Below the pieces are notes generated by a model, which made no database searches, was not told where the DNA came from, and saw only the letters and a list, made by a program, of their open reading frames with translations. A stretch of 64,000 nt of DNA from Cryptosporangium minutisporangium (GTDB taxonomy: Bacteria; Actinomycetota; Actinomycetes; Mycobacteriales; Cryptosporangiaceae). The position numbers were made by a program, and so were the translations under genes. Positions 33,551 through 41,973 of this stretch are shown piece by piece. The DNA lies in contig NZ_BAAAYN010000029.1 in NCBI RefSeq assembly GCF_039536245.1, positions 52,878 to 116,877 on the forward strand, written 5' to 3'. Within the stretch, counting starts at the first letter, position 1. Each line of letters opens with the position of its first letter.

Positions 33551-34378
33551 ATGGCGAACCGCGGGACCGGCCCGGACTTCGTCGAGGCCCTGGCCCGGGG
33601 GTTGGACGTGCTGACCTGCTTCGACGCGCGGCGGCCGGTGATGTCGCTGAGCGAGGTGGCCGCCGCGACCGATCTCGCCCGGCCGACCGCACGCCGGTTG
33701 CTGCTCACGCTGGAGGAGCTGGGGTACGTCCGCGTGGCGGAGGGCGGCGGGTTCGCGTTGACGCCGAAGGTGCTGTCGTTGGGCATGGCGTACGTGAGCT
33801 CGCAGGGCCTCTGGGAGATCGCCCGTCCGCACTTGGAGCGACTGGTCGCGGCGACCGGGGAGTCGTCGTCGATGGCGCAGCTGGACGGGGCGGACATCGT
33901 CTACGTCGCCCGCGTCTCGGTGCCGAAGATCATCACGCTGCGGGTGGAGATCGGCACCCGGTTCCCGGCCGCGCAGACCTCGCAGGGCAAGGTGCTGCTC
34001 GCCGGGCTGGAGCCGGCGCAGGTCGAGGCGGTGCTGGCGCAGCCGAGCCGGTCCGGGCTGCCGCCGTACATCGGCCGCGATCCGGCCGAGTTCGCGGCCG
34101 AGCTGACCGAGGTGCGGGCGCGCGGCTGGGCGTTGGCGGACGAGGAGCTGGCCCCCGGCGTCCGCTCGGTCGCCGCGCCAGTCCGGGACGGCTCCGGCCG
34201 GGTGCGGGCCGCGATGAACGTGACCGTGCACGCGGCGGAGACGCCGCTGGACACGCTGCTCGACGTCCACCTGCCCCGGCTGCTGCGCACGGCGGGTGAC
34301 GTCAGCGCGGAGTGGGCGCTCTGGCAGTCCCGGCCACACGCCGAAGTGGACCGCGCCTTCCACTCAGAGCCCGCCTGA
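33551..34378 (+). CDS. IclR-family regulator (PcaR/PobR-like) of the ring-cleavage operon
   Basis: A 275-residue regulator. The N-terminal winged helix is clear (ARGLDVLTCFDARRPVMSLS, EVAAATDLARPTARRLLLTL) and the C-terminal IclR effector domain contains RVEIGTRFPAAQTSQGKVLL, the signature shared with PcaR/PobR-type regulators of aromatic acid degradation. It is read in the same direction as the CoA-transferase, citryl-CoA-lyase and dioxygenase genes that follow. Three matching palindromes, before this gene and before the CoA-transferase gene, are probable binding sites. The effector is likely an aromatic acid or a cleavage product. Confidence 0.92.
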   Translation: MANRGTGPDFVEALARGLDVLTCFDARRPVMSLSEVAAATDLARPTARRLLLTLEELGYVRVAEGGGFALTPKVLSLGMAYVSSQGLWEIARPHLERLVAATGESSSMAQLDGADIVYVARVSVPKIITLRVEIGTRFPAAQTSQGKVLLAGLEPAQVEAVLAQPSRSGLPPYIGRDPAEFAAELTEVRARGWALADEELAPGVRSVAAPVRDGSGRVRAAMNVTVHAAETPLDTLLDVHLPRLLRTAGDVSAEWALWQSRPHAEVDRAFHSEPA

Positions 34379-34465
34379 CCAGCGCCGGGCGCCACGCGGG
34401 CGTGGGGCGTGGGGCGGCGGGTTGGCGGGCGGCCTTGACACTTGGGATGGCTGGGCGGAGGGTAG

Positions 34466-34479
34466 CGGACAACTGTCCG
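34466..34479. promoter_or_regulatory. Third IclR-type operator, upstream of the CoA-transferase gene
   Basis: CGGACAACTGTCCG is extended by one G/C pair on each side to 7-bp arms. It lies 21 bp upstream of the GTG start of the catabolic operon and matches the two sites upstream of the iclR-like gene. Confidence 0.7.
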
Positions 34480-34500
34480 CATAGTGGTTGGGGTGATCGA

Positions 34501-35640
34501 GTGGGCGCGGGACCGCTGTCCGGCGTGGTCGTCGCGGATTTCTCGCGGGTGCTCGCCGGGCCGTACGCGACGATGCTGCTCGCCGACCTCGGGGCCGAGG
34601 TGGTCAAGGTCGAGGCACCGGCCGGCGACGACACCCGCGGCTGGGTGCCACCGACGCGGGACGGCGTCGGCACGTACTACCTGGCCGTGAACCGGAACAA
34701 GCGGTCGATCGCGCTGGACCTCGGCGACCCGGCCGACCTCGAGGTCGCGCACGCGCTCTCGGCGCGGGCGGACGTGTTCATCCAGAATTTCAAGCCGGGC
34801 GGGCTGGCCCGCTTCGGGCTGGACTACGCGTCGGTGAAGAGGCGCAACGAGCGGACGATCTACTGCTCGATCAGCGGGTTCGGCAGCGCGGGCGGGGCGA
34901 AGCTGCCCGGGTACGACCTCCTGGTGCAGGGCATGTCCGGGTTGATGAGCCTCACCGGTGACCCGGACGGCCCCCCGTTCCGCGCCGGCATCTCGGTGTT
35001 CGACGTGATGACCGGGCTGCACTCGGTGATCGGCGTCCTGGCCGCACTGCACCACCGGGACCTCACCGGCGAGGGGCAGCACGTCGAGACGAACCTGCTC
35101 TCGACCGCGCTCTCGACGCTGGTGAACCAGACCTCGGCGTACGTGGCGGGCGGGGTGGTGCCCACCCGGATGGGCAACGCACACCTGAGCCTGTTCCCCT
35201 ACGAGCCGTTGGCCACCGGCGACGGTGAGCTGATCGTCGTCGCGGGGAACGACGGCCAGTTCCGGAGGCTGGCCGAGGCGCTCGGGCGTCCGGAGTTGGC
35301 GGACGACGAGCGGTTCGACACGGTCGGCAAGCGCAACGATCACCGGGAAGAGCTGCGTCCGCTGCTGCTCGAGGCGCTGGCGGCGAAGAGCGCGCAGGAG
35401 TGGTTCGAGGTGCTCACCGCGGCCGGTCTGCCGTGCGGGCCGATCAACACCGTGCAGGGCGGCGTCGAACTCGCCGAGCGTCTCGGGCTGGAGCCGGTCG
35501 TCGAGGTGGACCAGGTACCGACGATCCGGAACCCGATCGGGCTCTCGGCCACCCCGCCGAGCTACCGCCTGGCGCCCCCGGCGTTGGACGAACACGGCGA
35601 CGAGATCCGCCGCTGGCTCACGGAGGAGACCGATGCCTGA
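34501..35640 (+). CDS. CaiB/BaiF-family (class III) CoA-transferase
   Basis: CoA-transferase of 379 residues that moves CoA between carboxylic acids. Family marks are GVVVADFSRVLAGPYATMLL, ADLGAEVVKVEAP, NRNKRSIALDLGDP and the segment GISVFDVMTGLHSVIG that carries the catalytic Asp. The frame is open from 34312, but the conserved protein begins at the GTG at 34501, just after the IclR operator. The next gene overlaps by 8 bases. With a citryl-CoA-lyase-like neighbour it probably activates a hydroxy-di- or tricarboxylate so that it can be cleaved; that pairing is inference. Confidence 0.92.
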   Translation: MGAGPLSGVVVADFSRVLAGPYATMLLADLGAEVVKVEAPAGDDTRGWVPPTRDGVGTYYLAVNRNKRSIALDLGDPADLEVAHALSARADVFIQNFKPGGLARFGLDYASVKRRNERTIYCSISGFGSAGGAKLPGYDLLVQGMSGLMSLTGDPDGPPFRAGISVFDVMTGLHSVIGVLAALHHRDLTGEGQHVETNLLSTALSTLVNQTSAYVAGGVVPTRMGNAHLSLFPYEPLATGDGELIVVAGNDGQFRRLAEALGRPELADDERFDTVGKRNDHREELRPLLLEALAAKSAQEWFEVLTAAGLPCGPINTVQGGVELAERLGLEPVVEVDQVPTIRNPIGLSATPPSYRLAPPALDEHGDEIRRWLTEETDA

Positions 35641-36424
35641 GTATCCGACCGCCCTGGGCGCGTCGAGCCGGGACGCGATCACGCTGCTCGGCCAGGACCT
35701 CGCCCACGACGTCATGGGCAACGTCGGCTTCGGGGAGCTGGCGTTCTGGCTCGCCACCCAGCGGCGCCCCACCCCGGGGGAGACCCGGGTCTTCGAGGCC
35801 GTGCTCGCGGCGCTGGCCGACCACGGGTTCACCCCGACCGCGATCGTCACCCGCCTGACCTACCTGTCGGCCCCGGACTCGGTGCAGGGCGCGCTCGCCG
35901 CCGGGCTGCTCGGCGGCGGCTCCCGGTTCCTCGGCGTCACCGAGGACTGTGGCCGGTTCCTGCACGACGTCCTGGAGGGCGTCGACGGCCTGCCGACGGA
36001 CGACGACGGCTGGGACGCGCTGGCCCGCGAGACGGTGGCCACTCGACGGGCGGCGAGACAGTTCGTCCCCGGACTGGGCCACCACGTCCACAAGGACGGC
36101 GACCCGCGCACTCCGCGGCTGTTCGCGATCGCGGCGGAGGAAGGCCTCTACGGCCCGCACCTGAGCCTGTTCGCCGCAATCGGCCGCGTCCACCCGGAGA
36201 TCCTCGGCCGGACGCTGCCGCTCAACGGCGCCGGGGTGTGCGGCGCCGCCCTCGCCGACCTCGGCCTCCCGCTGGAGCTGCTGCGCGGCTTCGCCCTCCT
36301 GGCCCGGACGGCGGGGCTGATCGGACAGCTCGCCGAGGAGCTGCGCCACCCGGTCGCGAACGACATCTTCCTCTCGGTGGACCTGAACAACACGTCGACC
36401 GATCCTGACCCCTACACTCCCTGA
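35633..36424 (+). CDS. Citryl-CoA lyase-like protein (citrate synthase fold)
   Basis: A 263-residue protein of the short citrate-synthase family annotated as citryl-CoA lyase. The active-site segment GLGHHVHKDGDPR corresponds to the GHxVx(n)DPR region of citrate synthase with its catalytic His. The second catalytic region reads LPLNGAGVCGAALADLGLP; by eye the Asp normally found in a VDG-like motif is Asn here, which could alter chemistry. It would cleave a citryl-CoA-like thioester into an acyl-CoA and an oxoacid. It overlaps the CoA-transferase gene and precedes the dioxygenase genes. Confidence 0.82.
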   Translation: MPEYPTALGASSRDAITLLGQDLAHDVMGNVGFGELAFWLATQRRPTPGETRVFEAVLAALADHGFTPTAIVTRLTYLSAPDSVQGALAAGLLGGGSRFLGVTEDCGRFLHDVLEGVDGLPTDDDGWDALARETVATRRAARQFVPGLGHHVHKDGDPRTPRLFAIAAEEGLYGPHLSLFAAIGRVHPEILGRTLPLNGAGVCGAALADLGLPLELLRGFALLARTAGLIGQLAEELRHPVANDIFLSVDLNNTSTDPDPYTP

Positions 36425-36449
36425 ACCCTCTCGGCCACCGGAGGCCGCC

Positions 36450-37313
36450 ATGGCTGAACTGGTCGCGGTGATCGCGTCCACCCACCATCCGTTCTATTAC
36501 AAGACGAGCACCCTGCCCGAGGAGGAACGTCCGCCGTTCGCGGCGGAGTGGATCAGCAAGATCCAGAACTTCCGGGAGACGCTCACCAAGGCCCGTCCGG
36601 ACGTGCTGGTGATGGTGGGCTCCGACCACTTCCACCAGCTGTGGCTGGACAACATGCCGCAGTTCCTGGTCGGCAAGGCACCGGTCTACGACGCCAACTG
36701 GTACAACGAGGAACGCGAGTTCGGCCTGCCTCGGATGCGGCTCGCCGGCGACGAGGCGTTCTCCGCGCACATCCTCCGCCAGGGTCTGGACGCGGGCTTC
36801 GACCTGGCGTTCAGCAACGAGCTGCGGATCGACCACAGCATCACGTGCCCGATCATCACGCTGCGGCCCGAGGCCGACCTGCCGATCGTCCCGATCTACA
36901 CGAACATCTTCGCGCCGCCGCTCCCGCAGCCGAAGCGCTTCGTGCAGCTCGGCCGGACGATTCGGGAGCTGGTCGAGTCGATGCCCGGCAACCAGCGGGT
37001 GGCGGTGATCGGCACCGGCCACCTGTCGCTGGAGCTCGGCGGGCCGCGTCAGTTCGGGCCGACCGGCCCGGACCCGGAGTTCGACCGCAAGGCCGTCGAG
37101 TGGATCGCGTCCGGCGACCTCGAGGGCTGCCTGGCGGAGGTGACGCTCGACAGCCTGCACCTGCCCGGCAACGCCACCCACGGGTTCATGGACTTCATGC
37201 TGATGATGGGCGTCGCCGGTGAGGGCGCGAAGGCCGACTACGTGGAGACCGTCGACCTGTTCCACACGATGGAGGCCTACTTCACCTGGTATCCGCAGGG
37301 CGGTGCGCAGTGA
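36450..37313 (+). CDS. Extradiol ring-cleavage dioxygenase, LigB-like catalytic subunit
   Basis: Class III non-heme Fe(II) dioxygenase subunit of 287 residues. The metal-binding histidines are visible in ASTHHPFYY near residue 12 and GSDHFHQLW near residue 60; the catalytic His is in VAVIGTGHLSLEL, and a Glu ligand is expected near the C-terminus (NATHGFMDFML region). It opens the ring of a catechol-type acid such as protocatechuate or gallate at the 4,5 position. The adjacent small gene encodes the LigA-like partner, with a GTGA overlap, so both subunits are made together. Confidence 0.92.
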   Translation: MAELVAVIASTHHPFYYKTSTLPEEERPPFAAEWISKIQNFRETLTKARPDVLVMVGSDHFHQLWLDNMPQFLVGKAPVYDANWYNEEREFGLPRMRLAGDEAFSAHILRQGLDAGFDLAFSNELRIDHSITCPIITLRPEADLPIVPIYTNIFAPPLPQPKRFVQLGRTIRELVESMPGNQRVAVIGTGHLSLELGGPRQFGPTGPDPEFDRKAVEWIASGDLEGCLAEVTLDSLHLPGNATHGFMDFMLMMGVAGEGAKADYVETVDLFHTMEAYFTWYPQGGAQ

Positions 37314-37669
37314 GCAAGTACCTGGTGAACAAGTTCCTCTACACCGTCGACCGCGACCCGGAGCTGGTCGAGCGCTACCGCACCGACCCGCGCGGCACCG
37401 TCGCCTGGTGGGAGGCGGAGAAGGCCAACCAACTGCTCAACTGCACGACCGGTGAAGCGAGCACCTGGCTGGCGTTCACCGACGAGGAGCGGGACGCGCT
37501 GGTCGCGCACGACCACGTCCGGCTCTTCGAGATGGGCGCGCACCCGTTTCTCACGCTGACCCTGTTCATCGCGATGTTCGAGCACGACCACGAGCCGCTC
37601 GGCTACGTGAAGGCGTACGCCGCGAAGATGTCCCATCTCCAGCTGCCCTACCCCGACATCGCGACGTGA
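37310..37669 (+). CDS. Extradiol dioxygenase small subunit, LigA-like
   Basis: A 119-residue, mostly helical protein of the protocatechuate 4,5-dioxygenase alpha-subunit (LigA) family: YLVNKFLYTVDRDPELVERY and FTDEERDALVAHDHVRLFEM, ending GAHPFLTLTLFIAMF. LigA-type subunits close over the active site of LigB. It starts with GTG at 37310 inside the LigB stop and ends the operon, followed by a strong hairpin terminator. Confidence 0.9.
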   Translation: MSKYLVNKFLYTVDRDPELVERYRTDPRGTVAWWEAEKANQLLNCTTGEASTWLAFTDEERDALVAHDHVRLFEMGAHPFLTLTLFIAMFEHDHEPLGYVKAYAAKMSHLQLPYPDIAT

Positions 37670-37672
37670 GAA

Positions 37673-37700
37673 GGCGGGGCGGCCGTCCGGCCGCCCCGCC
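37673..37700. terminator. Strong bidirectional hairpin between ligA-like and iron permease genes
   Basis: GGCGGGGCGGCC and GGCCGCCCCGCC are perfect 12-bp arms around GTCC, placed between two convergent genes. The stem is long and GC-rich, as in actinobacterial terminators without a T-run. Confidence 0.78.
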
Positions 37701-37703
37701 GAA

Positions 37704-39830
37704 TCACGTCCGCGCGTGGGCGCGCCAGAGCAGCCAGATGAAGTACGGCGCTCCGATCATCGCGGTGACGAGCCCGGCCGCGATCTGCGTGGGGGCGATG
37801 ACGGTCCGGCCGATCGTGTCCGCCACCGTCACCAGCACCGCACCGAGTCCGACCGCGACCGGCACGGCCCGGGAGTGCCGCGAACCGACCAGCGCGCGGG
37901 CCGCGTGCGGCGCGACCAGGCCGACGAAGGCCAGCGCTCCCAGCGCACACGCCGCGGCCGCGGTGAGCACGGCGGCCAGCGTCAGGTACCCCAGCCGGGC
38001 TCGGTTGAGGGGGACGCCGAGGACCCGGGGGACGTCCTCGTCGAGCGCGACCAGGTCGAGCGTCCGGGATCCGATCAGCGTCAGCGGCAGCGCCACGAGC
38101 AGACACAGCGCGACCGGCAGGATCTGGCCGACGCTGCGTCCGTAGGTCGACCCGGCGAGCCAGGTGAGCGCGAGGTTCGTGTTCCACGGCGACACGATGA
38201 TCACCACCAGCGTCGTCACCGCCAAGGCGCCCGTGCTCATCCCGATGCCGACCAGCACGATCCGGTCCGACGACAGTCCGCGGCCGGCCGCCAGCCAGTA
38301 CACCAGCGCGAACGTGCCGAGCGCGGCGATCGTCGCGACCGCCATCACCGGCCAGATCCCGATTCCCGGCACCAGCAGTCCGATCGTGACCGCGCCGACG
38401 CCCGCGCCCGGCGTGACGCCGAGCAGGCTGGGCTCGGCCAGCGGGTTGCGGCAGACCGCCTGGACGATCGTCCCGGCCAGGGCCAGCGCCGCTCCGCCGA
38501 GCAGAGCCGCGAGGACCCGGGGCCAGCGCTGGTCCAGCACGAACGTGACCTCGCGCCCGGAGGCGCCGCGCGCCCAGTTCAGGACGTCGCCGAGGAGCAC
38601 GAGCCGGTCGCCGAGCAGCAGCGCGGCGACGAACGCTCCGACAGCGGCGACCACCAGCACCGCCCCCACGCCCGCCACCCAACCGCGCGAACGCACGGTC
38701 CCGGAGGCACCACGCGTCGGGGTGGCCGCCGGTCCGCCGTCGCGGAGCCGCCGGGCGAGCCAGACCAGGATGATCGCTCCGGCGAGCGACGTGAGGATGC
38801 CGGTCGGCACCGCGATCCCCTTGTCCGCCGGGATCGTCAGGCGCAGCACCACGTCGGCGCCGATCACCACGAGCGCGCCGACCAGACCGGAGAACGGCAA
38901 CAGCACCAGGTGGTTCCCGAGACCAGGTACCCACCGCGCGACCAGGCGCGCGATCACCGGTGCGCACAGCCCGACGAAGCCGATCGGACCGGCGACGGTC
39001 ACCGCGGTCGCGGCGAGCAGAACCGCGAGCACGACCGCGATCACCCGGGTGCGGCGGACGCCGACGCCGAGCACGCGTGCCGAGTCGTCGCCCAGGCCCA
39101 GGACGTCGAGCCGGTGCGCGAGCAGCATCACGGCGAGGATGCCGAGGGCGGCCACCGGCGTCGCCATCGCCACCTGGCGGACGCCCGACTGCACGGTCGA
39201 CCCGCTGCCCCAGGCGAAGAGGCCGACGGTGTTCTGTGCGAACAGCATGAGCAGGACGAGCGTCAACGCGTGCAGGGCCAGGGCGATCGCCTGCCCGGCG
39301 AGGATCAGGCGGGTGGGCCCGGCCGCGCCGCCGCGCGCCACCAGCAGCACCAGGGCCGACGCCGCGAGGCCGCCGATGAACGCGACCAGGCCGCGCAGTC
39401 CGAACGGGAGCGACAGCCCGGCGGCCGCGACGGCCACCACCGACACCCAGGCGCCGGCGTTCACCGCGAGGGTGTCCGGCGACGCCAGCGGGTTCCGCGC
39501 CACCGACTGGAGGACCGCACCGGAGATACCGACGGCGACCCCGACCAGGACGGCGGCCGCCAGCCGCGGCGCCCGGCTGGCGAGCAGCACGGCCACCGCC
39601 TCGCCGCGGTCCCCGTTCTCCGACGCCCACGGGAGCAGCGCCCGCACGAGCTCGCCGAGCCCCAGCCGCGCCGTGCCCTGCGTCAGGTGGACCGCGGACA
39701 GGACGAGCAGCAACACCAACCCGAGGGCGAACGCGGCGGTGACGCGCAGTGGCCTGCCCTCGGTCGTCGGACCGGGGGCAGGAGCCGTCTGCTGCGCGGG
39801 CGGCGCGCTCACCGTCCCGCTCCGGGTCAC
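37704..39830 (-). CDS. Iron-siderophore ABC transporter permease, two permease domains fused (FhuB-like)
   Basis: Inner-membrane permease of 708 residues made of two FecCD-type halves in one chain, as in FhuB; each half has about ten helices. Half 1 carries SVARNPLASPDTLAVNAGAW and GPIGFVGLCAPVIARLV; half 2 repeats them as AVCRNPLAEPSLLGVTPGAG and LGALAFVGLVAPHAARALVG. The duplicated GFVGL-x-P/APH motifs are where the ATPase docks. The GTG at 39830 overlaps the binding-protein stop (GTGA). It completes a three-gene importer with the lipoprotein and the ATPase. Confidence 0.94.
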   Translation of the reverse strand: MTRSGTVSAPPAQQTAPAPGPTTEGRPLRVTAAFALGLVLLLVLSAVHLTQGTARLGLGELVRALLPWASENGDRGEAVAVLLASRAPRLAAAVLVGVAVGISGAVLQSVARNPLASPDTLAVNAGAWVSVVAVAAAGLSLPFGLRGLVAFIGGLAASALVLLVARGGAAGPTRLILAGQAIALALHALTLVLLMLFAQNTVGLFAWGSGSTVQSGVRQVAMATPVAALGILAVMLLAHRLDVLGLGDDSARVLGVGVRRTRVIAVVLAVLLAATAVTVAGPIGFVGLCAPVIARLVARWVPGLGNHLVLLPFSGLVGALVVIGADVVLRLTIPADKGIAVPTGILTSLAGAIILVWLARRLRDGGPAATPTRGASGTVRSRGWVAGVGAVLVVAAVGAFVAALLLGDRLVLLGDVLNWARGASGREVTFVLDQRWPRVLAALLGGAALALAGTIVQAVCRNPLAEPSLLGVTPGAGVGAVTIGLLVPGIGIWPVMAVATIAALGTFALVYWLAAGRGLSSDRIVLVGIGMSTGALAVTTLVVIIVSPWNTNLALTWLAGSTYGRSVGQILPVALCLLVALPLTLIGSRTLDLVALDEDVPRVLGVPLNRARLGYLTLAAVLTAAAACALGALAFVGLVAPHAARALVGSRHSRAVPVAVGLGAVLVTVADTIGRTVIAPTQIAAGLVTAMIGAPYFIWLLWRAHART

Positions 39831-40846
39831 GACCCGGCGAGCGCGTCGACGACCGCGTCGACGTAGGCCTCGGCCGACGGCGTGCTGCCGAACATCCAGA
39901 TGCCGTCCGGGAGCCGGTGGACGTTGCCGCCGGTCTTGACGAACGGCAGCTGCTTCCAGACCGCGTTGGACTCCACCGACTTGATGAACGTCGAGTTCGC
40001 CTCACCGTCGTTCGCCACGTACACGAACGAGGTCTTCGGGTCGGTGATCTTGGTCAGGCCCTCGAGGTCGGTCTGCGCGAGGCCGTAGTCCTTGTCGCCG
40101 CCCGACGTCCACTGGCTCTTCAGGCCGAGCTCCTGACCGATCGCGCCGAAGAACGAACCCGGGGTGAACATGCGGATCGACACCGTGCCGGAGTCGACCC
40201 AGCCGTCGGCCATCACGAACGGTCCGCCGGCCTTGCCGGCCTTCGCCAGGGCGGCCTTGCCGTCCTCGATCTTCTTGTCGAAGCCGGCGAGCAGCTCCTT
40301 GCCCTTGTCTTCGGTGCCGGTGATCGTGGCGAGCGTCTCCACCGTGCGGCGCATGTACCCGATCGGGTCGGTCGAGTCCGAACCGCGCAGCGCGAGCACC
40401 GGCGCGGTCTTCTCGATCTGCGCGAGTACGTTCTCCGGCACGTCGGTCACGGAGACGACCAGGTCCGGCTTCAGGGCCGCGATCGCGTCCAGGCTCGGCT
40501 CACCACGGGTACCGACGTCCGGGGTGGACGGCTCGAGCGCGATGCTCTTGTCCCACACGTTGTAACCCTTGACGTCGGCGGCGCCGACCGGCTTCACGCC
40601 GAGCGCGAGCAGCGTCTCGGTGAGGCCCCACTCGAGCGAGACGATGTTCGCCGCGGGTGCGTCCAGGCGCACGGTGCCACGCTCGTCCTTGACCTCGACC
40701 GGCCCGGAGGAGGCCTTCGCGGTGGAGCTGGCGTCGTCCGACGCGTCCTCGGTGGTGCCGCACGCGGCGAGGAGCAGCGCGGTCAGCGCGGCCGCGACCG
40801 TGGTGGTGAGCGCTCTGCGGGCGCCCCGGCGGGAGGTGGTGGGCAT
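39827..40846 (-). CDS. Iron-siderophore ABC transporter substrate-binding lipoprotein
   Basis: A 339-residue lipoprotein of the helical-backbone (cluster A) binding family that delivers ferric siderophores. A basic N-terminus (TTSRRGARRALT) and hydrophobic core end in LLLAACGT, so Cys29 should be lipidated. ANIVSLEWGLTETLLALGVK and AALKPDLVVSVTDVP are typical of FepB/FhuD-like proteins. It lies between the ATPase (77 bases upstream) and the fused permease (overlapping). Confidence 0.93.
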   Translation of the reverse strand: MPTTSRRGARRALTTTVAAALTALLLAACGTTEDASDDASSTAKASSGPVEVKDERGTVRLDAPAANIVSLEWGLTETLLALGVKPVGAADVKGYNVWDKSIALEPSTPDVGTRGEPSLDAIAALKPDLVVSVTDVPENVLAQIEKTAPVLALRGSDSTDPIGYMRRTVETLATITGTEDKGKELLAGFDKKIEDGKAALAKAGKAGGPFVMADGWVDSGTVSIRMFTPGSFFGAIGQELGLKSQWTSGGDKDYGLAQTDLEGLTKITDPKTSFVYVANDGEANSTFIKSVESNAVWKQLPFVKTGGNVHRLPDGIWMFGSTPSAEAYVDAVVDALAGS

Positions 40847-40922
40847 CGGTGTCCTTCTGGGTCGTCGGACGCGGGAACGTCCGGTTGGGACGGGCGGGGG
40901 GATGCGCCCGGGGAAAGCGAGG

Positions 40923-41771
40923 TCAGGGGAGCGGCGCCGGCCGCGGCCGCGTGCTGTGCCGACCGACGGGCCGGGTGCGCACGCGTCCGTCGTCGTGGAC
41001 GTCCACGTCGATCCGCAGGCCGTAGACCTCGGTCAGCAGCTCGGACGTCAGCACCTCGGCGGGCAGGCCGGTGGCCCGGACGACACCGCGGTGCAGCAGG
41101 ACGACGCGGTCGGCGACCGCGGCGGCCTGGTCGAGATCGTGCAGGACGACGCCGACCGCGACGCCGTGGTCGTCCGCCAGCTCCCGGACGATGTCCAGGG
41201 TCTCGACCTGGTAGCGCAGGTCGAGGAACGTGGTGGGTTCGTCGAGCAGGACGACGCCGGTGTCCTGCGCGAGGCAGGTCGCCAGCCAGACGCGCTGCAG
41301 CTCGCCGCCGGACAGCTCGTCGACCGGACGGTCCGCCATGGACTCGACGCCGGTGAGCCGCATCGCGCGCGCGACGACGTCCGGGCCCTCGGCGTCGCCG
41401 GAGCCGAACCGGCCGCGGTACGGGTGGCGCCCGTACGCGACGACGTCCCGGACGCGCACACCGCCCGGCGTCGGACGCGACTGCGTCAGCAGCGTGACGC
41501 GGCGCGCGAACTGCTTCGGGTGGAGTGCGGTGGCGTCGACGCGGTCGGCACCGTCCGGATCGCTGAGCGTCACTGCGCCCGCCTGCGGGGAGTGCAGGCG
41601 GGCGAGCGAGCGCAGCAGCGTCGACTTGCCGGATCCGTTGGGCCCGACGAGCGCGACCACCTCGCCGGCGTGGAGCTCCAGGCCGGCGTTCTCGACGACC
41701 GTGCGGCCGTCGTACGCGAGCGTGAGACCGGCACCGGTGAGCGCCGAGGATCGAGGTAAGGCGTCGTGCAT
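40923..41771 (-). CDS. Iron-siderophore ABC transporter ATP-binding protein
   Basis: FepC/FhuC-type ATPase of 282 residues: Walker A GPNGSGKST, Q-loop LTQSRPTPGGVRVRDVV, signature LSGGELQRVWLA and Walker B VVLLDEPTTFLDL; the RHPYRGRF segment is typical of the siderophore group. First gene of the operon. Its ATG at 41771 is the first base of an iron-box-like palindrome and has no ribosome-binding site, so the mRNA is probably leaderless or nearly so. Confidence 0.94.
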   Translation of the reverse strand: MHDALPRSSALTGAGLTLAYDGRTVVENAGLELHAGEVVALVGPNGSGKSTLLRSLARLHSPQAGAVTLSDPDGADRVDATALHPKQFARRVTLLTQSRPTPGGVRVRDVVAYGRHPYRGRFGSGDAEGPDVVARAMRLTGVESMADRPVDELSGGELQRVWLATCLAQDTGVVLLDEPTTFLDLRYQVETLDIVRELADDHGVAVGVVLHDLDQAAAVADRVVLLHRGVVRATGLPAEVLTSELLTEVYGLRIDVDVHDDGRVRTRPVGRHSTRPRPAPLP

Positions 41772-41789
41772 GAGGTGAGGCTAACCTAA
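41771..41789. promoter_or_regulatory. IdeR/DmdR-type iron box overlapping the start of the iron importer operon
   Basis: TGAGGTGAGGCTAACCTAA matches the actinobacterial iron-box consensus TTAGGTTAGGCTAACCTAA at 16 of 19 positions. Its right half is perfect. It overlaps the first base of the start codon, so iron-loaded IdeR/DmdR would block transcription start directly. Confidence 0.78.
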
Positions 41790-41973
41790 AAGCGATCCGC
41801 GCAGGTCGACTGGGGTGTGGTTGAGGCGAATGTGGCCTCGGACGCCGCCGCCTCCGCCGGGCCCGAGCGTCCCCTACGATCGGGGAGATCACTCTGCTGT
41901 CTCCGATCGCGGGAGGATACGTGCGGATCAGCAGTAGACGGTGGTCCGGCGGTGCGGTGCGCACTCACCCTCG

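Noticed and set aside
37648..40005. Very long open frame (785 codons) antisense-offset to the iron permease
   Set aside because: It is Arg/Gly/Pro-rich without any motif, while the overlapping frame on the same strand encodes a textbook double permease; it is a GC-rich shadow frame.
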